Shown here one piece after another: positions 34,977 to 41,259 of a stretch of 41,259 nt of DNA. Each line of letters starts with the position of its first letter. Position 1 is the first letter of the stretch. Location of the stretch: the NCBI GenBank assembly GCA_022783865.1, contig JALFYY010000011.1:1-41259 (forward strand). Direction: 5' to 3'. The notes below the pieces were generated by a model. The model searched no databases and had not been told where the DNA came from. It worked only from the letters and a program-made list of their open reading frames with translations. Origin of the DNA: Bacteroidales bacterium. GTDB taxonomy: Bacteria > Bacteroidota > Bacteroidia > Bacteroidales > Paludibacteraceae. Both the position numbers and the translations under genes were made by a program.

Positions 34977-35005
34977 AGTTAATTGCTTTTTATGTATTGA
35001 CACTG

Positions 35006-35013
35006 CAAAAGTA
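35006..35013 (-). promoter_or_regulatory. promoter -7 element of the CDF gene
   Basis: TACTTTTG on the minus strand, about 30 bases before the ATG at 34976. The same eight bases serve the divergent gene at 35122-35129. Confidence 0.65.
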
Positions 35014-35094
35014 GTATATTTCCACTATATAATCAATCCCTAAAAATAGTGAAAATTGAACAAGATGATATTTCTACTGCATTTTTCTGCCGAA

Positions 35095-35129
35095 TTGCTT
35101 GCGTATCTACGTAGAATGCAGTACTTTTG
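35095..35129 (+). promoter_or_regulatory. promoter of the Cys-rich lipoprotein gene
   Basis: TTGC copies at 35095-35102, about 20 bp, then TACTTTTG (35122-35129), about 26 bases before the ATG. Confidence 0.7.
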
Positions 35130-35154
35130 CAGCGTCAAATAAATACATACACTA

Positions 35155-35364
35155 ATGAAAAAGTTACTTTTAGTAGCAGTTATCGCATGCGCTGCCATGG
35201 GATGCTGCAAAAAAGCTGCAACAGCTGAAGGCGAAAGCACTTGCTGCGAGGCTCAGAAGGAATGCTGCCAAAAGGCAGATAGTTGTTGTGCTGCTCAAGC
35301 AACAGACACTACTGTTGTTGTAGAAGAAGTTGTTGAAGTTGTAGAAGAGGCTGTTGCAGAATAA
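35155..35364 (+). CDS. small Cys-rich lipoprotein, candidate metal binder
   Basis: A 69-residue protein with a lipoprotein-type signal; the acylated Cys is either C12 (VIAC) or C17 (AMGC). The mature part is built round paired cysteines: C17-C18, C30-C31, C37-C38 and C44-C45, the last three exactly seven residues apart, in a Lys/Glu/Ala/Gln-rich sequence. The end is a Val/Glu repeat (TTVVVEEVVEVVEEAVAE), acidic and strand- or coil-forming. Nine cysteines in 69 residues recall metallothionein-like chemistry but match no family I know. It has its own promoter and terminator and is divergent from a zinc-type CDF exporter. Function inferred only from composition and place. Confidence 0.82.
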   Translation: MKKLLLVAVIACAAMGCCKKAATAEGESTCCEAQKECCQKADSCCAAQATDTTVVVEEVVEVVEEAVAE

Positions 35365-35387
35365 TAACTCTTTTCTATACCGAAACA

Positions 35388-35420
35388 AACAAGACATCGT
35401 CTGACTGACGGTGTCTTGTT
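35388..35420. terminator. bidirectional terminator
   Basis: A 9-bp stem AACAAGACA / TGTCTTGTT extended by CGTC / GACG, loop TGACT, followed by ATTTTTATT on the plus strand. It ends the Cys-rich gene and may also serve the convergent DUF4465 gene. Confidence 0.85.
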
Positions 35421-35452
35421 ATTTTTATTGCTGCCGAAACACAGAAATATCC

Positions 35453-36361
35453 CTATTTAACTATCTTGAGCGCATATTTGCCACTGCGCACGATATACAT
35501 ACCATCCGCAAGACTATTGCGCAACTCAAAGAAAGTAGCCGTCTGCTGACCAAGATACTGACCTGTTATCGTATAGATTTGCCAATCAACCATACCTTCC
35601 GGAACCGTTATTGTTGCCACAGAGGAAACGACATCACTACTTACTGCCAAACCGTCCAAAGTGAAATAGCCGGAAGTATTCATTCCGTAGTCTCCTTCAT
35701 CCGTTGATTCCATACTGAATGCCAAACCATATACAGCGCCAAGCGGAGTCAAGTCCACTTTCTCCCATGTATTGTTGAGTGTCCATGAGTCTTCCGTTGC
35801 GCCACGGTAATCAGCCAAATAATAAGTGACAGAATGAGCTGGGTCAGGAGCATATTCTTCATTCAAAGCCGTAACAGTAAGCGTGAAATAGTCGCCTTGC
35901 GAGAACTTTCTGCTATAAGCACCTCCATTCACAATGTCGTTATAGGACAAAGGAGATTGACAGATGTTCACCTCTTTCGGATAATATGCTTTACCATCGT
36001 TGAAGATGACCTGTGTAGCATCAGCGAAAGCCGACCAATATCCTACCAAATAGGGCGTTCCTTCGCCTTGCAATCCACCTTTTGCCATACAACCTCCGTT
36101 GTAGTCGTCGGGTGCTGTACTTATTGATTTACTGATGCTAAAACCGTCCCAATAACTGCCATAACCATTGTGCAAGAAACTGAAAATCTGAAAGTCCAAG
36201 GTGGCAAAATCCGCTGCATCGTTCGTTACCTCTTTCCAATCGCCTTTCTCATCATACTCAAGCGTTGCAGGAGTCGTGGGTTTCGATAAATCCAAAGTAA
36301 TCACTTCGGCTTGCAAGTTCAGTGCCAAGGCACTGAAGAGAATAAGTAATGTTTTTTTCAT
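35453..36361 (-). CDS. DUF4465 secreted protein with sorting-like tail
   Basis: A 302-residue exported protein. Signal peptide MKKTLLILFSALALNLQA. The DUF4465 domain (about 25-225) is recognisable from 'FLHNGYGSYWDGFSISKS', 'YLVGYW', 'YFTLTVTALNE' and 'YYLADYRG...NTWEKVDLTPLG.VYGLAFSMESTD.G.YGMNTSGYFTLDGL'. The last 65 residues resemble a short T9SS-type sorting domain (VDWQIYTITGQYLGQQ...LADGMYIVRSGKYALKIVK). DUF4465 proteins are often found in Bacteroidota cobamide-uptake loci. Here it is the fourth gene of such a locus, separated by 233 bp holding array G from the PKD-like lipoprotein gene; no good promoter was seen in that gap, so read-through from the btuB riboswitch is plausible. Confidence 0.87.
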   Translation of the reverse strand: MKKTLLILFSALALNLQAEVITLDLSKPTTPATLEYDEKGDWKEVTNDAADFATLDFQIFSFLHNGYGSYWDGFSISKSISTAPDDYNGGCMAKGGLQGEGTPYLVGYWSAFADATQVIFNDGKAYYPKEVNICQSPLSYNDIVNGGAYSRKFSQGDYFTLTVTALNEEYAPDPAHSVTYYLADYRGATEDSWTLNNTWEKVDLTPLGAVYGLAFSMESTDEGDYGMNTSGYFTLDGLAVSSDVVSSVATITVPEGMVDWQIYTITGQYLGQQTATFFELRNSLADGMYIVRSGKYALKIVK

Positions 36362-36489
36362 TGTTGTTTGTATTTTAGTTTGTTATTGTTCTATCATCCG
36401 TTGACAGAATTACTCCGTGTTGATCATGCTTGCGTTGTTTTAGTCAAGGGCTCGTCATTCCTATCGTATGCCTTGTTCAGATATCAGCC

Positions 36490-36577
36490 TGATCTTAGCC
36501 GAATCACCCACTAATCACCCACTAATCACCCACTCATGACAGCTCATTGTTATTTAGATGATGGCTCACCGACAGGT
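36490..36577. repeat. 11-bp-period tandem array G, relative of array F
   Basis: Eleven-base units TGATCTTAGCC, GAATCACCCAC, TAATCACCCAC twice, TCATGACAGCT, CATTGTTATTT, AGATGATGGCT, CACCGACAGGT. Both the AATCACCCAC core and the flanks (GTTCAGAT before, CTCATG...GATGGCT after) match array F. It lies in the 233-base gap before the DUF4465 gene. Confidence 0.82.
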
Positions 36578-36594
36578 AGCAATCTGCCAAGGGG

Positions 36595-37686
36595 TTATTC
36601 TATATGCAAATCCAGTGCCCCCATCACTTCGGTGGACATTTCTCCTACCCAACCGAATACGGCATTGGTGCCGGTATATACCCTCACAAAGTTAATAAAG
36701 TCCAAGTCTGCAGGTTCACCGTTTTTATCCACTGCCCAACTGATGTCAAAACTCGTCCCCGTTGTATCCGTGTTGGCTTTGTTGTCGGCATAGCCATAGT
36801 CCAAAGCCGTATAGACATAGACGGACCCGTTGTAGTGCACATTCGGCGGCAAACAAGTTCCATTGAAACTGAGCTCCGTTTCGCTCAGCCATTGCGGGAA
36901 ATACGGTTGCGTATGAAACGTATTGTTCGGAATGCAACCCGTCTGTCCCCTATTGTCCGTCCAAGTTACCGAATCGCCATTCGTATATGTAAGCGAATAG
37001 TTGTGCAGCGTCTCACCATTCCCATGTTCACTCCCTTGCAGTTCATACCACTCATCATCCGGAATGCCGTTGCCGTTGCGGTCTGCACTCACCATCACAA
37101 TACCAGGCTCGCTGCTCACCGATGTATTGCCGTTCTGAACAGCATTGCCCCGTATTTGGAAATCGCGCATTCCGGAATAGTTCATCACTGCGTGGTCGAA
37201 ACCGAAGGTTACATAACCTCCCCAGCCGCCCAGAGTAATCACATTCTTATTATCCCCCGCAATCTGTTCTTCAGCTTTGCGCAGTATATCGGCGTAAGTA
37301 TCCCCCTGCTCATATGCCGGCAACACATTCACAAACTGCCCGGGGGCAGGGCAATACTCATATACTTTGCTGATATATGGCGAATAAGCCACCTGCTCGT
37401 CCCACACCCGTATCGTCATTTCGTGACAAACAGGATTATGCTCGTCGATAATGCGAAAGGAGAGCCGATAGGTATCCGGCATTGCTTGGCAGAAAACATA
37501 GTCGTGCGTGGTGGCAACCAAAGAATCGTTGAGCCGCCACTCGTAACTACTCCCCTCATATTCGGGGTGCAACACCAGCACACGCATCCGCTCTACCGAA
37601 TACGCATTATCCAAACCGAGGCTAAGCATCGGAACGTCTTGCCGGCAACTATCGAGCAACAAGACACATACAAGCAGGGATATCAC
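36595..37686 (-). CDS. surface lipoprotein with PKD-like domain, cobamide locus
   Basis: A lipoprotein with LLLDSC as lipobox. The frame is open further upstream (ATGs at 37773, 37764, 37752), but these overlap the BtuG-like gene by 100 bases or more; GTG 37686 gives MISLLVCVLLLDSC and only a 38-bp overlap, so 363 residues are assumed. After a PKD-like beta domain (YEGSSYEWRLNDSLVATTHDYVF...YRLSFRIIDEHN) comes a larger domain with PAPGQFVN, GGWGGYVTFGFDHAV, GNAVQNGN...SEPGIVMVSADRNGNGIPDDEWYELQGSE, an Asp/Asn-rich calcium-like loop. It follows BtuB and BtuG genes, so an accessory cobamide-binding or docking role is inferred, comparable in place to BtuH-type proteins of Bacteroides; homology to BtuH is not claimed. 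Confidence 0.83.
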   Translation of the reverse strand: MISLLVCVLLLDSCRQDVPMLSLGLDNAYSVERMRVLVLHPEYEGSSYEWRLNDSLVATTHDYVFCQAMPDTYRLSFRIIDEHNPVCHEMTIRVWDEQVAYSPYISKVYEYCPAPGQFVNVLPAYEQGDTYADILRKAEEQIAGDNKNVITLGGWGGYVTFGFDHAVMNYSGMRDFQIRGNAVQNGNTSVSSEPGIVMVSADRNGNGIPDDEWYELQGSEHGNGETLHNYSLTYTNGDSVTWTDNRGQTGCIPNNTFHTQPYFPQWLSETELSFNGTCLPPNVHYNGSVYVYTALDYGYADNKANTDTTGTSFDISWAVDKNGEPADLDFINFVRVYTGTNAVFGWVGEMSTEVMGALDLHIE

Positions 37687-38755
37687 CTGTACGCACTTTC
37701 CAACGCAGTTCGCCCTTTGCGCTGAAGCACAAGAGCAGTCCGCTGGAAACATAATTCTTAGCATCTGTAACATATACGTCTTTATTTATAGGATTCACCA
37801 ATAATCCGTAAGGCACTTGCAGTTCGGTACCGTCGGTTATCCACTCCATAGGCAATACTTCATGCGTACGCACATTGATAATGCCATACGTCTTTTCGCC
37901 CGATAGCGCCATACCAAAATAATACAACGAGTCGCCTGCCATGCAGATGTTCCGACACTGAATATCCAATGTATCAATCACTTGCTCATCTTTTAATACA
38001 AACAGCTTCGCCGGTTCCCGCCCGTTGTCACCTCTCGAGACCACCCATAACTGTCCGTATCGGTCTTGGTGAAGCTGACTCAGATTGATAGCCACAGGCA
38101 ATTTCCTCACTTGCTTCATACTCAATCTGTTTATTACCGAAACCGTAGAGTCATAATCAGGAGCCCGATAGCCACCCGAATTAGCCACATAGATATAGTC
38201 TTTCGTCACCACTAATTGTTCGGGTTGATACCCTACCGTCACTTTCCTATCAATCCTAAGCGTAGCTGTATCCACTTCATACACTGCCCCTTGCTGTGCG
38301 TTCGGATCAATACCCACAGGACCCACATATGCAGAAACGTATGCTTTATCTTCATAAAATTGTATATATCGACAGTTGGGTATATCCACTTGACCAATGC
38401 GCTTGCAACTGTGCAGGTCCATCACCTCCACCTTGTGCGAGCAATTGATAACGGCATATAGTCTATTCCCATAGATTTGCAAATCGTTCCCCACATCACC
38501 TAACTCCTTTACAACTTGCGGATTGCGTTCTCCGTATAGATTACGAGTATAAGTACCGTCACCGAACGACAAATAATCAATCGTGGCTTTGTTGCTACCC
38601 ATGTTCCCTTCGTTGAGCAGATACAATCCCATTGCACTGCCGTCGTCAGTCACAGCCACAGACTCCACTTCCGATGGATATATCACCTCGTCCGTCCGGC
38701 ACGCCGTCAGGCAAAGCACAGAGAACACTATCAATATGCAATACCGAAAGTACAT
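37649..38755 (-). CDS. BtuG-like beta-propeller surface lipoprotein (cobalamin capture)
   Basis: A 368-residue lipoprotein: signal MYFRYCILIVFSVLCLTAC with C19 for acylation. The mature part is made of repeated beta blades with YncE-like motifs: GNDLQIYGNRLYAVINCSHKVEVMDLHSCK, YIQFYEDKAYVSAYVG, VVTKDYIYVANSGG, INKDVYVTDAKNYVSSG. In Bacteroides, BtuG is a seven-bladed propeller with very high affinity for cobamides that sits as a lid on BtuB. The gene directly follows btuB, overlapping it by 25 bp, exactly the expected arrangement. The assignment rests on fold motifs and locus; specific B12-binding residues cannot be checked here. Confidence 0.88.
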   Translation of the reverse strand: MYFRYCILIVFSVLCLTACRTDEVIYPSEVESVAVTDDGSAMGLYLLNEGNMGSNKATIDYLSFGDGTYTRNLYGERNPQVVKELGDVGNDLQIYGNRLYAVINCSHKVEVMDLHSCKRIGQVDIPNCRYIQFYEDKAYVSAYVGPVGIDPNAQQGAVYEVDTATLRIDRKVTVGYQPEQLVVTKDYIYVANSGGYRAPDYDSTVSVINRLSMKQVRKLPVAINLSQLHQDRYGQLWVVSRGDNGREPAKLFVLKDEQVIDTLDIQCRNICMAGDSLYYFGMALSGEKTYGIINVRTHEVLPMEWITDGTELQVPYGLLVNPINKDVYVTDAKNYVSSGLLLCFSAKGELRWKVRTGDIPACMCLVAR

Positions 38756-40746
38756 CTGAAATTCTGTTTAGGCATGGGATAGTTGAGTATCACCTCGTAG
38801 TCTTGTCCCAATAAGTTATTGATTTCCAAACACGCATGCAGTTCCACTCTACGTACTTGCCACCGTCCGGTGACCGACAAGTCGTGCGTGTACCAAGGCT
38901 GCACATGGTTATAAACAGTATTTTCCTGCTGGCTATATCGCTCTCCCACATAGATAAACGAGTAGTTAAGAGCATATTCCCTCCAACCGAATATCACCGC
39001 AACCGAGCCAGAGTGCCAAGGGATATAAGGTATCTGATGGCGATAATAAGTATCGTCCGGATTCGTAATATCTATCGCCTTTTGCCAGGTATATTGCAGT
39101 TTGGTCGCCAAACGGAAATCCTGCGGTAGCGCCAAATCCACATCTGCATGTGCATCCACACCCCGAATATCCACCATACCCAAATTCAGCATAGTCCAAC
39201 GGAACTGTTGCCCTTTGGGATAAGCCACAATCTTATTCTCCACCTTATTGTAATACCCGTCCACCCCTATGGCAAAGTGCGAAGCGTGTTTCGTTCCGCC
39301 TTGGACAGTAAAAGGCAAATCGTAGGAGATACCTGCATTATGTTGTTTGGCAAGTTCCGGCTTCAATGTGGCATTGCCCATATCCGTATAGTACAAATCG
39401 TTGAAAGTCGGATAGCGGTAAGAGTGCTTATAGAACGCATTCAGACGCAAATCGAACAACTGCGTCGGGCGGTACGATATGAACACGGCAGGCGTAAACC
39501 GGTAATCGAACCGATCGTCTGTATCGGGTGCTTTGTCGTTGATAAACGTACCTAAGACGGAAGCCTGTATTCTCAAGTAATTCTGCACATTAAACGCCGT
39601 TGCCAACGAGAGCCATTGTGAAATCCGCTGTGCATCGGCATATTTGTTCAAAGAGTTCCACTGGAAATCGTAGGCAAGCGCCAAGTCCCACCACGGGAAC
39701 AATGCCACTTTGTTCGCCCAAGTGAAATATGCCTCCTGCTGCAGGTATTCGTTCTCCACGTGCAAAAGTTTCTCGTCGTTGTTGATATAGTGCGTGTAGT
39801 CGTTTGCATACTTGGCATTAATTTTAACAGACCAACAACTAAAAAACTCGTCTTGCCACGATGCCTGGACAAAGGAATTTCTGTCCCACAGACGCTCCCC
39901 GTTACGCCAAACGTTGTTTACGATAGCGCCCGGCACGCCACGTTCAGAATTGTAATGATACAAGTGGAACTTCCAAAATCCTGTATTCGAATAGTAATGA
40001 CTGAGTCCTCCCTCCACTCTCACAGCGTTCACGTCACCGTTCTGACGGATAGCGGTAGTATCGAATGCCACATCGCCTGAAGGCGTCACACGTTTGTAAC
40101 GGAAAGGGTACTTGCCGTTGGAAGATACCAATTCCGCACTCATCGAGGCACTCATATTCTCCGTCAACCTTACGTCCATCGCCATCGAAGGATTGAGCAA
40201 GGCAAAACTACCGGCACGAACTTGTGCCCTCAAGTGAAACTTTTCATCCCCTTTGAAATGCGGACGGCGGGTGGTCAGATAGATGTTTCCTGCATAGCCG
40301 AATTCTCGGGCGGATTGGAAAATATCCGACTTCTGACCATGATAAAGGTCTATTTCTTCCAGGTTGTCAAGTGAGAACTTCCCCAAATCCACCTGTCCGT
40401 TCTGGGCGTTGCCCAATTGTATTCCGTTGTAATAAACGCCCACGTGACTCGAACCCATAGAACGGATATTGATAGTCTTAATGCCGCCTACTCCGCCATA
40501 ATCTTTAATCTGAACGCCTGAGAAGTAACGGATAGCGTCAGCCACATTCAAAGCCGCCAGCTCTCTGAGTGCCGTACCCGACAATCGTTGGGGAGTAATA
40601 ACATCTTTCTCCTGTACACGTGCCGCTACCGTCACTTCCTGCATTTCGTATTGTGCAGCAATCGAATCCGCCTCACTCTCCGTAAAAGCCCAAGCCCCCA
40701 CAGAAAGCATACTAAAGATACACCCTATTATAAAACGATTGTTCAT
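38731..40746 (-). CDS. btuB: BtuB-type TonB-dependent cobalamin receptor
   Basis: A 671-residue outer-membrane receptor; ATG 40746 gives signal peptide MNNRFIIGCIFSMLSVGAWA. A TonB-box-like stretch (MQEVTVAARV) precedes the plug (about 40-160: ALNVADAIRYFSGVQIKDYGGVGGIKTINIRSMGSSHVGVYYNGIQLGNAQNGQVDLGKFSLDNLEEIDLY). The remaining residues form barrel strands ending MPKQNFRCTFGIAY. The length is near BtuB and much shorter than SusC proteins. A cobalamin riboswitch controls it, and a BtuG-like lid follows, so it imports B12 or related cobamides. The N-terminal extension typical of SusC is absent. Confidence 0.94.
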   Translation of the reverse strand: MNNRFIIGCIFSMLSVGAWAFTESEADSIAAQYEMQEVTVAARVQEKDVITPQRLSGTALRELAALNVADAIRYFSGVQIKDYGGVGGIKTINIRSMGSSHVGVYYNGIQLGNAQNGQVDLGKFSLDNLEEIDLYHGQKSDIFQSAREFGYAGNIYLTTRRPHFKGDEKFHLRAQVRAGSFALLNPSMAMDVRLTENMSASMSAELVSSNGKYPFRYKRVTPSGDVAFDTTAIRQNGDVNAVRVEGGLSHYYSNTGFWKFHLYHYNSERGVPGAIVNNVWRNGERLWDRNSFVQASWQDEFFSCWSVKINAKYANDYTHYINNDEKLLHVENEYLQQEAYFTWANKVALFPWWDLALAYDFQWNSLNKYADAQRISQWLSLATAFNVQNYLRIQASVLGTFINDKAPDTDDRFDYRFTPAVFISYRPTQLFDLRLNAFYKHSYRYPTFNDLYYTDMGNATLKPELAKQHNAGISYDLPFTVQGGTKHASHFAIGVDGYYNKVENKIVAYPKGQQFRWTMLNLGMVDIRGVDAHADVDLALPQDFRLATKLQYTWQKAIDITNPDDTYYRHQIPYIPWHSGSVAVIFGWREYALNYSFIYVGERYSQQENTVYNHVQPWYTHDLSVTGRWQVRRVELHACLEINNLLGQDYEVILNYPMPKQNFRCTFGIAY

Positions 40747-40874
40747 ATTGTCTTTGCCAAAGGAAAGAAATATGAACATTCAAAACACCGGCTCCACACC
40801 GTTTCTATTGTCTTGTCAATTCAATCCTCTTTCCTCGAGAGTACTAAATTCACTGCTTTCCACCTTATCAAGGC

Positions 40875-41080
40875 GGTGCAAGCATCGGCAGGTCTTCTGA
40901 CTTATCTCATGCCTTTTGTCTTCTCATCGACGTTCATCATCGTCAACAATGACATGCTCAAAGGCATTTTTTTCGAGAAATACAGCAGCGGGACTGTGCA
41001 GGATTCTCACCTGCTTCCCTCTTCGCTCGTCTAACAGAAATACAATTTATTGCATCTTATAGACAAGAACCAAATGCACC
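40875..41080 (-). promoter_or_regulatory. cobalamin (AdoCbl) riboswitch
   Basis: On the minus strand the core GGGAAGCAGGTGAGAATCC...GCACAGTCCCGCTGCTGT (about 40988-41025) and the B12 box AAGTCAGAAGACCTGCC (40887-40903) are both present. A closing helix GGTGCA (41075-41080) / TGCACC (40875-40880) is visible. It lies about 130 bases before btuB. The other part of the gap (40747-40874) is leader with small hairpins; 41091-41259 has no gene I can support. Confidence 0.96.
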
Positions 41081-41082
41081 GG

Positions 41083-41113
41083 CAAAGGTACATCTTTTTC
41101 TCAACACTACAAA
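41083..41113 (-). promoter_or_regulatory. promoter of the btuB riboswitch transcript
   Basis: On the minus strand, TTTG (41110-41113), 19 bp, then TACCTTTG (41083-41090), at the 5' edge of the aptamer. Confidence 0.8.
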
Positions 41114-41245
41114 ATATCTCGAAATTTCCATTAGTAAATGCAACTTTAATGAAAGCTGTAGGATGTGAAGAAGCGAATGATTTTATTCAGCGAAAGAGAG
41201 AGCAAAAAAAGTGCTCATCTCCTTCGGCTGAAACGGAAAATTTGC

Positions 41246-41253
41246 TATCTTTG
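41246..41253 (+). promoter_or_regulatory. promoter -7 element at the window edge
   Basis: TATCTTTG on the plus strand, an exact -7 consensus; the -33 box is unclear. It would drive a gene beyond the right edge, divergent from the cobalamin locus. Confidence 0.55.
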
Positions 41254-41259
41254 CACCTC

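Noticed and set aside
36604..37725. 373-residue open frame on the plus strand opposite the PKD-like lipoprotein gene
   Set aside because: Antisense shadow; the minus-strand frame has a lipobox and conserved motifs, while this one has only low-complexity Ile/Arg/His sequence.
40588..41034. 148-residue plus-strand open frame across the btuB start and riboswitch
   Set aside because: It lies over the cobalamin aptamer and the signal-peptide region of btuB on the other strand, so it is a chance frame.

Overview
The window looks like a chromosomal segment of an uncultured or lightly studied member of the order Bacteroidales (phylum Bacteroidota). Four kinds of evidence agree. Nearly every leader carries the Bacteroidota sigma-ABfr promoter (-33 TTTG, about 20 bp, -7 TAnnTTTG) rather than a sigma-70 box. 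There are SusC/BtuB-type TonB-dependent receptors and surface lipoproteins. There are type IX secretion (T9SS) sorting tails, and the T9SS regulator PorX is present. Gene content and order (tgt-lptG, PASTA-rluD, BtuB-BtuG) also fit this phylum. Genus cannot be decided from the sequence alone. Most genes lie on the minus strand.

Layout. 1-1109: end of an unknown gene, a rod-shaped candidate 6S-like RNA, and a secreted hypothetical protein. 1320-5677: a dnaN, exonuclease, rnz, radA cluster. 6058-7764: a SulP anion permease. 8030-12144: a 1135-residue leucine-rich-repeat T9SS cargo with a small partner protein carrying a C-terminal membrane tail. 12632-17850: an envelope operon (TPR protein, beta-barrel, DedA/YqaA). 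18477-21129: panD, tgt, lptG. 21513-22763: a U32 rRNA/tRNA hydroxylation-type protein. 22770-23911: a scar region with palindromic repeats, a truncated T9SS cargo and a broken transposase. 24033-26037: initiator tRNA, a DUF2007 protein, sufB and tRNA-Cys. 26173-28687: a TPP-riboswitch-controlled TonB receptor for thiamine. 28810-34976: a hypothetical protein with a long repeat leader, a DMT transporter, porX, rluD, a PASTA protein and a CDF metal exporter. 35155-35364: a tiny Cys-rich lipoprotein divergent from the exporter. 35453-41080: a cobalamin-riboswitch-controlled locus (BtuB receptor, BtuG-like propeller lipoprotein, PKD-like lipoprotein, DUF4465 protein).

How the parts fit. The right half is dominated by nutrient acquisition at the outer membrane: thiamine and cobamide uptake are each under their own riboswitch, and a metal exporter is paired with a candidate metal-binding lipoprotein. 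T9SS threads through the window: PorX is encoded here, and the LRR protein, the truncated cargo and the DUF4465 protein carry sorting-like tails.

The most unusual signal is non-coding. At least seven intergenic regions hold degenerate tandem arrays whose unit sequence differs from place to place but whose period is always 11 bp (1221, 5901, 7792, 12526, 18181, about 29309, about 36490). Two of them are recognisable relatives that differ by whole 11-bp units.
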